Assembly (NCBI GenBank): GCA_023634235.1 | Contig: JAMKCF010000002.1 | Location: forward strand, 12,227,091 to 12,291,090 | Source: Pisaster brevispinus | Lineage: Eukaryota > Echinodermata > Asteroidea > Forcipulatida > Asteriidae | Reading direction: 5' to 3' | DNA: 64,000 nucleotides | Part shown: positions 34,312 through 45,400 of the stretch, piece after piece | Layout of the letters: each line of letters opens with the position of its first letter | Position numbering within the stretch: position 1 is the first letter of the stretch | Position numbers and translations under genes: made by a program | The notes under the pieces: generated by a model | Database searches by the model: none | Told to the model about the DNA's origin: nothing | What the model saw: the letters and a program-made list of their open reading frames with translations, nothing else

Positions 34312-34498
34312 TCAGGCCTGGAATTTCATCTTTGAGAGGGCAACGCCATTTTCATTTTGCAAAGGGCACTTCAAACAAAAAAACTTTAAGTCTATGGAAA
34401 ACTTTTGAAGGGGCACCAAAGCTAAGATCAGGGCAACATAGGCCATGGCCTCAGTGGCCTCTGGCTGTCTGGGGCCCTCGTGTAATTCCAAGTCTGGG
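34312..34498 (+). repeat. Short interspersed repeat, GGCAAGACCATTTT family, copy 2
   Basis: It shares TTTCATCTTTGAGAGGGCAA, TTTTGCAAAGGGCACTTC and TTTTGAAGGGGCACCAAAG with the copy at 33247, ending near TGTAATTCCAAGTCTGGGA. Flanked by unrelated sequence. No ORF that I trust. Confidence 0.75.
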
Positions 34499-34772
34499 AT
34501 TTGCAATCAGCAATACCAATCCATCAATCTAAAGAAATTATAAACCTCCACAGCAAAAAGCCAAAAGAGGACAAATCTTAACCACAAAGCAAAGGAAATA
34601 AAGTATTACACTGTATTAAGCCCTTACCACCATCATGTGTTTTCTAGTTACTCTGCTAAATGCATCAAAATGCAACACGGTTGAAACAAAAATCCTGCTT
34701 ACTCCAGCAAAATGTAACAGAGGAATTATGTTGCATTGTGAAGTGAACTGGTTTCATGCCAGCCTTGGACCT

Positions 34773-35014
34773 GGGCCCAATTTCATAGAGCTGCTAAGCA
34801 CAAAAATTTGCTTAGCATGAAATTTCTTCCTCGATAAAAACAGGATTACCAACCAAATTTCCACGTGATTTTCAGGATAAGCAAACAACAGCTGACTACC
34901 AGTAACAAGCAATATGCAACACATGGAAATTTGGTTGGTAATCTTGTTTTTATCAAGGAAGAAATTTCATGCTAAGCAAATTTTTGTGCTTAGCAGCTCC
35001 ATGAAATTGGGCCC
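34773..35014. mobile_element. Long foldback element, GGGCCCAATTTCATAGAGCT family
   Basis: Ends are GGGCCCAATTTCATAGAGCT and AGCTCCATGAAATTGGGCCC. Unlike other copies, the interior is also inverted: TTTGCTTAGCATGAAATTTC and ATTACCAACCAAATTTCCAC on the left mirror the right half. The two arms of about 105 bp pair almost perfectly around a loop of about 30 bp. Confidence 0.88.
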
Positions 35015-35227
35015 TGGGCATTTACCTTGCAAAATGGACCAATATGCAATGGGACTGGGATTGCACATGGACATGCCAAGGCCATGCAGAGCCCTGCTAA
35101 ATGTAGCACAGTGCAACAGAGTTTGGGATTTGAGTTGACTACCGATTGGCAACAAACTACAATAATTGTTGCCATTTGGTGCATTTTGTTGTATTTGGCA
35201 GGGATAGGGTAAACAAATCTTTCCTAC

Positions 35228-35294
35228 CTGTTGCTGTAGTTGGGGGTTTCCCTGAAGTTCCAGGTTGCCTTGAGTGGGGGTCCATGCCTGGCAC
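35228..35294 (-). CDS. ZNF362/ZNF384-like: Internal exon of the zinc-finger gene
   Basis: TTCTGATAG acceptor, 67 nt, and CAG|GTAGGA donor. Read in the phase required by the next exon (31691-33069), it encodes VPGMDPHSRQPGTSGKPPTT then ATG, and the joined codon GGT gives TATGYECNKC at the start of the first finger. A second frame is also open (QAWTPTQGNLELQGNPQLQQ), but it does not continue into the finger frame. The low-complexity Pro/Gly/Thr composition suits the region before the fingers in this family. Confidence 0.7.
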
Positions 35295-35439
35295 CTATCA
35301 GAACAAAGATGTGTACAGTTATTGTTTACAAAATATGAAAATTGTTGAACATGATGAGCCAAACTTCCAAGGTGATTGGCCCTGGAGCTGTACCAACACC
35401 ATGCACCTACTCAAATTATGAACGTTTGAGCGCTAATAA

Positions 35440-35612
35440 CAAGCCTGGCATTTCATATTTGAGAGGGCAAGGCCATTTTCATTTTGCTAAGGGCACTCCC
35501 ATTGCCATTATATCTTTAATTCCATGGGAAACTTTTGAAGGGGCACGGAGGCAAAGACCAGGGCAACCAAGACCATGGCATCCATGGCCTTCGCTCAATT
35601 CAAGGCCTGTAA
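35440..35612 (+). repeat. Short interspersed repeat, GGCAAGACCATTTT family, copy 3
   Basis: Begins AGCCTGGCATTTCATATTTG and carries GAGGGCAAGGCCATTTTCAT, GAAACTTTTGAAGGGGCACG and CCATGGCCTTCGCTCAATTC, ending near AAGGCCTGT. Same order of motifs as the copies at 33247 and 34312. Confidence 0.72.
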
Positions 35613-35812
35613 TAAGATTGGTGCCTGATTCAAATAGATTTAGGAGTTGATATTTTGAAATAAATTAAAATTCCACCTACATGTACGAATGTAATATTAG
35701 GGTTTGTCCTGGTGTTTTGGGCATGGTTGGCTGCAGATTGCACTGCATCACCCTTAAAAATGGTTCTCAAGATTCAAAAACTCAGCGTGTCTTTCTTAAA
35801 CATACATCATGG

Positions 35813-36150
35813 GGTGTCATGTGGCCAAGTGGTTTAGAGCATCGAATTCAAGTTTCGATGGTTAAGTCATCAGGGTGTGGGTTCGTGACACTTGTGTCCT
35901 TGAGCAAGATACTTTACTATAATTGCTTCTCCTCACCCAGGGATATGAATGGGGTACCTGCGAGGGTAGAGGTTGATATTGTGTTTGAAAAAGCCTTCGT
36001 AGCGCCACGGCAGCCCGGGCTGTATACTCCCCAGGGAGCTGAGAAAGATTACAGGAATGTTATTGGCCCAAGGACCAGGGCACTAATGTAAAGCGCATTG
36101 AGACGTTATTGTGAAATATGCTATATAAGAGCTAGTTATTATTAGTTATT
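35813..36150 (+). mobile_element. tRNA-derived SINE
   Basis: It starts with a tRNA-like head (GTGGCCAAGTGGTTTAGAGC, then GTGTGGGTTCGTGACAC as a B-box region). A body follows with TTGAGCAAGATACTTTACT and CACCCAGGGATATGAATGGG, and a tail reads GCTATATAAGAGC plus an ATT-rich 3' end. Head, body and tail in this order are typical of SINEs. A second copy with the same GAGCAAAACTCTTTACC body starts at 36191. Confidence 0.8.
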
Positions 36151-36190
36151 ATCGCAGAAAGTGCTTTGAAACTGATTATAAATATTATTT

Positions 36191-36440
36191 GGCATGTCGT
36201 GGCCGGGCAGTTAAGACCACCGGACTCAAGCTCTTGTGTTTCTGATCAACAGAGTGTTGGTTCCAGTTCTGATCGTGACATTTGTGTCTTTGAGCAAAAC
36301 TCTTTACCAAAATTACTTTGTCCTTCGGATGGACAGTACTAAGCCAGATTGTGTACCAGGACTGGTTGTGAACATTAAAGAACCCAGAACACTTGTCATG
36401 GAAGAGTAGGGGTTAACCCCGGTGTTTCTGGTTCACATAC
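36191..36440 (+). mobile_element. tRNA-derived SINE, second copy (shortened)
   Basis: The head is GTGGCCGGGCAGTTAAGACC with AGTCTGATCG-like B-box drift. The body is TTTGTGTCTTTGAGCAAAAC then TCTTTACCAAAATTACTTTG. The body matches the 35813 element, but the 3' tail is replaced after about 36440. Confidence 0.7.
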
Positions 36441-37065
36441 ATGTAGCAAGCACCCCTGTTTACAGGCTTCCTCAGTCTTGCAAGCTACAGTGATTAAGTT
36501 CACTTATGAGGCATCCTTGGTTTCATTGCCAGAAATATAAAAACAACAATAATTAGTTAACATTAAAGGCTTGACTGTATAATCAATCAGCAGCAGTGTT
36601 TGCCCTGATGAACTGAGCGAGCGAGGGGGTAAACCTCAAATTGAAAAAACTGAATTTACAAAGCCTGCAAACAGACAAGAATTCAGCGCTCACGTATGAT
36701 GATCTCATTTACATTATCCAGATCGTGAGTTCTCGATACATAGAGGTCAAGATAAAAGCTCATAAGCGACACAAAATGAACATGTTTTGATTTGTATTTC
36801 CTTTATGGGAACCACATACATGTAGATATGGTGGCAGTGGTAAAATATGAGCAAGGTGGTCAATGAAAGTAGAGAATGTGTGTTTGCGCCATGGATGCAC
36901 AACTCTCAGCCAATGACAGGGCTTCCTTTGACCACAGCGAGGGTGCTGTCCGAGCTGCTGATGTCATATTCAAGAGGTCTACTCAAGTGTGAAAATATCA
37001 AGCAACTTTATCTGAAAATTTCCTGGGAAAGTTGTCTAATGCGTATTAAGGGGCTTTAAATACTA

Positions 37066-37738
37066 CAGATGACTCTCGTTAATAAGAGCTCGGAAGATAC
37101 AAGACGCCAGTTTATACAAGGTTTTTCACCGGTTCCGAATTGTCCCATGTGTGTTTCTATGTCTTAAAAAATGGAAGATACAAGCACGGTCGTAGCAAGA
37201 ACACGGATAATGAGTTATTTTATTGGTCCAGTGATGACAGAATGTATTGTTTTTCATACTTTTGAAGCAAGATCTGAAAATACTGTTGTCTAACAAAAGA
37301 TTACCATTCAGTTGAGGTTCGAAAATTACATTTATCAGATCGGACTGGACATACAGCTCCATCTGATCTGAACAACAGAAACATTTTGCTGGTAACCTAC
37401 ACTTGAATGCTACTTCCCTTGCACACTTGAGAAGATACAGTTTAGCCTGTATGGCCTAACATCACTGTGCTATGATTTGTATCTTTACTTATACAAAATA
37501 TTAAATTTCTATGTTTAATTAGTCAATAAAAAAGCATTTATCATTGATATTTTTGTGTACAGGATGCTCGTAAGATCTGTACTAGGAAGCAAACCGCTCC
37601 GTTCTAGCCTATACACGTGTGTAGTGCATGCACTGTGACGACTTGTGGATCTATAGTGTGCTGTGTTTAAGACGAGGTTCGGATAATACAAGGAAAACAG
37701 GCCAGTCCGGCAGACCTCGTATTAACGAGAGTCGACTG
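37066..37738. mobile_element. Tigger/pogo-like non-autonomous DNA transposon
   Basis: It is flanked by TA on both sides (37064-37065 and 37739-37740). The left end is CAGATGACTCTCGTTAATAA and the right end is CCTCGTATTAACGAGAGTCG + ACTG, inverted copies of one another. TA target duplication with CAGTNGACTCTCGTTAATACG-type ends is characteristic of pogo/Tigger elements. The 673-bp interior (GGAAGATACAAGCACGGTCG ...) carries no intact transposase. A shorter relative is at 56769-57227. Confidence 0.85.
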
Positions 37739-37749
37739 TACATGAAGCA

Positions 37750-39820
37750 TAGAGTACAACAAATCCAACTTGGTAATATTACCTGTAACTGTTCCACTTC
37801 GGCCTGCCAGAATGTTACATGACTGGTGGGCGGTGAGAACGGCGGACGTGGTAGACTCATCTTGAGACAATGCAATCCAGTGCATGTGAAATGTTGCTCA
37901 ACGTGTTTGAGAATAGTAAGCGTCTCGTCCCTTGGGCCCTACCCTCCTCTTTGGGGGAGAGAGAGTCGTCTACAGTTTCTGGCTCATGTCCTTACTCTAT
38001 GAGACTTTTTTTCCTTACAAGCACTTGTACTGGCGTTTACGTCAAAACAACACTGATCCGCAATATAGGTGCTTCACCACACAAAGGGAAAATCTGAAAG
38101 TTAACAACAAAAACGGATCAACAATCCACGTCTATTTTCCCCCATACACAATAGAATTTAGAAAAAATATAAATGCGCAATAAAATTGGCAATTCTTTTC
38201 AGGTCTGATATTTGATTGTGGTATTAGTCCAAGGCGCTTTTGACTCGGTAAAATGGTACTTCTATATGTATAAATTTTTGATTTCTACTTGGAACATTTC
38301 AAGGGGCACCAAGGCACCTACAAAGGGGGCACTGAGGCAGTTACTGTACCTTCAATGTTGCATACATGTAGGTGTGAAGTATTAGGCCTGTCTAATTAAT
38401 ATGACACTTCTTTTCTTTTTCCAAACATAGGCCTATTATTATTAACATCTAAATGTTCTAACAATCTAAACATTCCAGTATACATCAAAATCTGATAAAA
38501 AGTTTTTAAAAAGCACCAAATCCACTTTATCTGTCATATGAATGAAGTATTTTATTCACCTACATATATTACATTTTTAGGTCATAAAATGAGTAAAAAG
38601 TGGCGGTTGCATACAATAACTAATGGAAAAGGCAGATAGTATACTAAAAATGTAAAATTTGAGCCCTGTACAGGGGGTCAAATTTTACACTGGAAGTGGA
38701 ACCAAAGCCCGAGGCCAGTGATTTTAGCTTTGGGCCAGTAAACTCAGGACCAGACAAGTCTGGCATTATTGTGTTTTTTAATTGAATAATAATGTTGAAA
38801 TGTTGACTTTTTAATTTGAGTCTGGTAAATATCGTTCAATTCTGTTGGGCATAAAAAGTACACTCGCCTATAATAAATATCCCTTGCTTGTTCAAATAAA
38901 ACAGTTTACATATTAAACTTTGTAGTAAATTCTTTAACGTTTAGATTGGTATTGTAAAATCATTTCTGGTCCAAGCAACAAAGCCTGCGGACTTGTGGAA
39001 TTCTACCCCAAATCCAAGCCCTGTGCAACTACATGTGTACACAAATATTGCAACATCAGTAAGTTAGGCAAGTACTCTGACAGAAAAGCTATGTCAGAAA
39101 TGATGCCATCGAATCAAAATGCCAGTTCATCACTTTTTCACTCAATTTGATCAAGAAGAGTTTCTTTCTTACCTGAATAAAGTTACGTTTAGGGTTATAT
39201 AACGAGTGGACAGTGGCGGTTTGGTACATACAGCATATCCGTTTCACAAACAATCAAATGCCAACAACATAAGTACACATTAACACCAATAACAGATTTT
39301 CAACAAGTTACAATCTGACATTGACAGTCAATAGTATACATTTACATGGTGCCTTTCTCATTTTCAGATCCTCCATAATTATAATTTTTAATATGCAATT
39401 TTTTTCAAGGCATTATTTCTAATCAACACACAAGTTCATCTCGAAATTCACACCAATAATACGAACTACTATTCTGTACAACACAATATTCTTTGGGCAA
39501 TGTGTTTTACGAGATATGGCAGTCAGAACTGAAAATACATGGCCGTCCGCACTTGGCGTTCGACGCGATTCACACAGACACACGTCGTACACGCCAAACA
39601 CCGCCATTTGACTTTATGCATGTACATGTATAAAGTCATTCCAAGGTAAAATTTCTCATAAAATTGATTTCAGTACAGACATTCCAGGCAATAAATATCC
39701 CTATTAAACCTTTACACATCTGATATATACACTAATATACATTCAGTTGATAGATGCCTACAAGAAAAGGTGAATTTTGGTGTAATTTAACGTGTATTTT
39801 TCTTGGTCTTTTGTGAGGAC
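37750..39820. other. No gene seen
   Basis: Short ORFs only, with no exon I can tie to the zinc-finger gene or another product. A palindrome lies at about 38651-38695 (TGTAAAATTTGAGCCCTGTA facing GGTCAAATTTTACAC). Confidence 0.4.
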
Positions 39821-39824
39821 TCAC

Positions 39825-39843
39825 CCGATTTGTTCACTGTCAT
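39825..39843 (-). CDS. Possible first coding exon of the zinc-finger gene
   Basis: An ATG at 39843 gives MTVNKS plus one base before a strong donor (G|GTGAGT). The surrounding 70 bp are more GC-rich than the neighbourhood. Its phase-1 end does not fit the phase-0 start of the 35228-35294 exon, so at least one more exon, which I could not find, would be needed. It may be unrelated. Confidence 0.25.
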
Positions 39844-40239
39844 GGCCGGCTAGCTCTCAGTTTAGCGTTATAGCGCCCTCACTTGAGTTAACGAGGTCAT
39901 TATTCACCTTCAGTATTTAGGAAAAAATAAAATAAACAAAACATAAACAACTACTCAAAACACCAACCCGATCCGAGAATCGTGTATTGTCCTAAAGTAG
40001 GACGATGAAATGAATATTAGATGCCAACTTTTTTGACTGAATGTGATAGTTAAACCATGTATCAATAAAAAACCGGTTCAAGAGAAAGCAGAAAGAAAAG
40101 TACAACCTGGTACTGGTAGGGTCTGGGATGGCCTTTCGTCAATGCCTTCATGCAACAGCACCGACAACAACATTAGGGAGGCAGATTGGGGTTGCACCAT
40201 GCTTTGTTTAGTATCATTTTATTTTACTTTTCTTTGTTA

Positions 40240-42450
40240 ATTATTAGTATTATTATTATTGTTTATTGTTTATTTTATTTTATTTATTTATTTTTTTAAT
40301 TATAATTTTTATTTATTTATTATTATTATCATTATTATTATTTTTTTTTTTTGGGGGGCGGCACTTCTGGTGAAATAGAACTGTAGTTTCCGTTTGCAAA
40401 TTCTCTATAAACATGCACCTTTCCAGCACCTCGTTATGCCGGTTAGTTTTGCTCGTTATGCTCGTTGTTTTAAATCTGAAGCGCTTGTGAAAATCATAAA
40501 TATTGTCTGCGTGTAAATGGAAAAAAGAGTTTTTAAAACATTGAAATTATCACGTTATAGGTTATATAATGTAACAGTTTACTCTTGACATTTTTTACAT
40601 CAAAAGACCATAATTCAAATGAGGGGGTGGGGTGGGGTAGGGGGTAGGGAGTGCTTAGAGAGCTGTGTGGCCGCCGCCGAACGACTGAAACCAGAGACGA
40701 GGCCTTTTCCCAATTTGTGTCAGGAATTAATTCTCATCAGCATTGTAATTAGTTTACCTTTCAACATTTTAACTTATGTTTGAAACTTCATGAATAATAT
40801 CAACAACAAAAATCGTGTTGGGAAAGGCCTCTTGCCGGAGCGCGCATTTAGGACTAAAAGTCTCCCCCACCCCTCCCAGTCACTTCTTAGCTAAGTAGCC
40901 TTGTCTAAATTAAGCCACGAAGGCCTCGAGGAAAGGTTTTGTTTGTGGGTGACTTCCTGCCGGTGTGACGGGAGATTCACCCCCCCCCCACCAGGAAATT
41001 CTGCCCCTCCCCCAAACGGAAGAATTGCGTACGGTATAGTACTTTCGTCTGACAGCGCCCTCTTTTGGATCATCTTCGTTAGCCCATGTTAATTACGGCG
41101 TGGCGGTACGATGCAATCGATGGGGGACACACACACAACAGAAGATAATCCCATTATGGCACCGGATAATACGGGCAATCGGTGCCTGTCCGACAAGCAA
41201 CTTTGCAATTGATACTGGTGCCACTCAATTCATCGTTCTTGCAGATTTCATCGATTTCATCGAAAAAACTTAACTATTTTCTTTTTTATCGACATCAGAC
41301 ACAAGCCGCAGATTAACCGTTGGAGCTCTCAGCAACTGCATGGACGCCATAATGAGAACAAACGGAATAAGGGCATCAGAGAAAAGGATGGAGAGACGAT
41401 CGAGCTGCAACAATACTGGGGGACATTCAATAATAGGCACAAAATAGAGACATTTGGAAACATCATGCTGAGGTCTTCGTCCTGCAGAGGATCGACAGTG
41501 GCTGAAAAATCACCAATCATCATCACGTTGCATTTAACGCGGGAAGGACACAAACTCGCGCACTTCATCGGGTCCCCGGCAGTGGTCGATTACGCGCGAG
41601 ACTTGCACAGCCAATAATAGCGTACGGGGGGGGGGGGGTGTTGTAGCAGACTGTAAAATTTTAAGAGAAGTGCGATAATTGTCTGGACATTATTTGCAAT
41701 CGAGGTTTTCCCAGAATTTGTTCAAATTTGTTTTGAAGTGATTTATGGTCAATAACAACGGGAAACGAGGTCAGTCGTTCACACGGCGTGCAAGGCCGAG
41801 TATGTGCTTTTATACCGATGCTTGTGCTCTTTGCGCTTGTGCTCTTGTGCTCTTTCAAAAATGAAAATAAATAATATTGTTAAGCAGGAATAACTTTTGG
41901 GCCCGTCCGGTTGACACTATGGCAATGGTCTCCGAGATCAATGAATACAAACTACACACAAAAACCATAATGCAAACAAGTGCGCGCGTGTTCGAACGCG
42001 TATAGAAGTCATTTTGCAACACGCCAAAACGTGACCGTGTGTAGTTTAGGCCAAACACAACTAAAAGTCTACACCCGTTTGTGGCCATTGTTTACTGCTT
42101 GCAAAATAATAGAAATTATGTCCGACACAACTGGGATTGCAGAAACAGCTTCAACATACGAGGGGAAAATTAGGTCCAACTCAAATTTCAGTCTTCCCCA
42201 ACACTAAAGTGGCCAAAGCGAACTTGATACAGACTGCAACTGTATACAGGACCTGTGTGATATAAAAAAAAAACATTGAGAGCACCGCGCCGAGAAAGTT
42301 GAGTTTTCCCGGATCGGCCGACGGTCTAACGTCAAGCCTTATCCAAACAAAGATTCATCCAGACAGTGTGACAGCTGACGAACTTTTTGAGGCAATTCTG
42401 GTGTTTTGTGTCTGTGTCTTCAGCCCATATTGGGAACCTAGACTTCACTA
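40240..42450. other. No coding sequence identified upstream of the C22orf15-like gene
   Basis: 40240-40360 is ATT-rich low complexity. 40620-40680 is G-rich with a GCCGCCGCCG stretch. Poly(C) and poly(G) runs occur at 40979 and 41628. 42240-42450 is moderately GC-rich with CG dinucleotides (GCACCGCGCCGAGAAAG, GGATCGGCCGACGG), and should contain the promoter and 5' UTR of the plus-strand gene beginning at 42451. No TATA box is obvious. Confidence 0.4.
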
Positions 42451-45400
42451 ATGTTCGTTTCAGTGTGGTTAGGAGGTAAGTTTATTACTTTGGCAGCCAA
42501 GCTGCTGATGAGCGAACTTTTGTGAATTTTAAGGATTCTTATTATAACTCACGCAATGGTGGATATGACTGCGTTCTGATAATGGATTTGCCCACCAAAT
42601 TTGTGTTCGTTCTTTGTTTGTTTGAAATACTGGGGCAATTCTCTAAACAAACAAATGCTTGGGAAAAGGCCAGTTAGAGGGTTATGACACCCCTACTGCC
42701 CTATAGTTGCAGTAATCGCAACCCCAGATTTCCCAACGGTCGTAGAGCTTCCGTTGCATACATTGGTAGTGCAAAGGAGACTGACGTTCTACTACGGCTA
42801 GTTTATAGCTTTACAGTAGGGGGCCTACTCCTAAAATGTCGAGGAAGAAAAATAAGTTTCAATAGATTTGACAAATTTTAACACAATGGTCCGTCGTAAC
42901 TCTAAAGGTCTAGTGACGTGACCAAGAGCTACGGTTATCATAGTCAGGAAGCCCCATGCCAGCTCTAGCCGGATGAGGTTGTAATAACCGTTTTCTTCGT
43001 CATCATTTTGTCATCCCCCATCATCACCATCACCAGGCTGTATTCATCCCTTGTTGGCATAAAGCCCCCCTCCAGAAAGTTACAACTCTTTTCCATTACT
43101 TTTCATTCTACTCCATGTTTCCGTGTTTGTTGTGATTTCATCTCTCCACATCACTCTGTGTGCGTCTTCCTCATCTTCTCCCACCTGTCCTTGGTTGCCA
43201 TTCTGTGTGTCTCTTGGTCCATCTGTTGTCTTGCCTTCTTGCTAAGTGCCCAGCTGCCCATCTCCATTTCATTTTACTAAAGCTTTTTAATGATTATTAG
43301 TTGACCTTAATAGAGGATAATAGTTGTATTTATCTTCGAAATTTATCATTCCATAATAATTATATTTATACTACTGCGTTTGCCTGTGAATTGGCGTTGA
43401 GTACAAGGAACTGGAGCTCATACCCGTGCTGATGAACGGGGTCTTTCGTGGTGTCGAATTTAATTAAATAGCCATGTTTTTGGAAGTCAGTTGTGGACAA
43501 GAGACCGACTCCGGGCTCGCATTCCAGACTCGTGTGAAATTTAAGAGAGTATTTATAAACAGTTCAAGAACAAGCCGTTAGTGCAACGTTATCAATACCC
43601 ACAGCATCACTATCGTTTCATACACTCCATTTACATTAGACCATGTAACCTGTGACCATCACGTGTTTACAAAAGAGACACAGAGCCCGGACTTCCCTGC
43701 AGGTACGGTTTGAGCACAGCCCAATGGAAGAAAACACAAAATCTTGCACTTCATGGAGAATTTCAATTTGTATCAACTTTGAATGTGACGAGAGGGGACA
43801 CATCTCAAAAAATGTGTACATCTCTTATTGTTTTAACCAATTCTTGAGTTTCCTTGGAATTTATTATACAACATAAATAACATTTCCCATGTGACCAGTG
43901 TAGTAACTTGCCTACCAGGAAATACGCTGGAGCGTACACAGCTACTCTTTTTTGTAAACAAAGGTAACATTGTCAATAGACCCCTTGCATTGGCCGCCAT
44001 TGATTAAACGTGCACGCGTGAAGGGCTATCATTGGCCGAGAGTCGGGCATTATTATTTTTTTTTTTCTCATACTGCGAAATGAACATACGAGTATTTAAA
44101 AAGAGTCTTCATCAATCTTTCATGCACTAACAATAACATTGCATAATATACATTGAAACAGAGGCAACATGGGGGCAAATTCAAAAGACCCAGTCTTGTA
44201 TGGAAATTAATACTAAAACAAAATTGGCAAACCGATACATACACAAAATCAAAACATAAGTGTTCGAGGGAAGTCCTGCCAACACTCATTGATATAAGAC
44301 GAGAGAGAGGGGGGAGGGGTGGAGAGGGGAGGGGAACACCCAGAAAACCGCCCTGCCATGAAAACATTTTTGTAAGAAGTATTGTAAAGAATCTTCTAAC
44401 ATAATCTCAGACTGGTGATCTCTGTCAAATTTCGTAATTTACTTCACTTTCAGGGAGCGACATTTTCCTCGTCAATAATGACTGCATGGTGCAGAATCTG
44501 GTTCAATATCTCAGGAAAAAGTGCAGTATCACCGATAACAAAGGTTTGGACCTCTCGATTATTGGTGGCAAAAGTTATGGAAGTTAAAATATACTGTTGA
44601 AATGTCTGAAAAGTACAAGACTTCGTAAGGGTTATACCATCCGCCCGTTAACATGTTCTTAAAAGTGCATTTTTAGTAAAGTTGTCTGCGTTTGGAATGT
44701 TAGGCATCCGCCTAAAGCTCTTTGAGTGCGGTTCGATTGGGACTATAGCTTGAAGTTTTTGTCCCAAGTGTGGTCAGCATAAGTTGTACAAATCGATTTT
44801 GAAGAGAACTGATGACCATTTTTTAAAACTCCATGGTCCATCATAGTAGAGTCTTTCTTTTATGTTCATCATCTCTTACTCCAAAGTTACTCTGGACTTA
44901 GCAGACGAGGATGGGAACTTGCAGAATCTCCCGGACTACAATCCCAGATTCCCGGCAGCCCGGATACTCCAGCCAAAAGTTACGTATGTCCCCATACTGA
45001 TGGAGAGTAAGTTACAAAAGCACGTTGTCATCGTATACAATATGTACTCAAAACCTCGCTTGACTGAAGAAGGCTAGTGCAATTTCACTCATGTTTTGAT
45101 TTAGAAAACTATTTTTAAAATAATATATTTAGAACAATCGACTTACTATGTGTGGAAACATTATTATAAAATGTTAATTTTAAATGCAAACAATTTGTGT
45201 ACAAATTTTCCGTAAATCTTGCTTTCCCCCATGTCTGTATAGGAAACGATGATAACACTTGGAAACCTTTTAGACCCATGGTGGCACGAGTCCTGAAGGA
45301 TGCAGACTTCATGAGTAAGATTCAATTTTTGGTTTCTTCCTTCAAAACAAGAACGAAAAACAAAGGGAAGAATATTACCGAAGCCAAAGTTAACTCAAAA

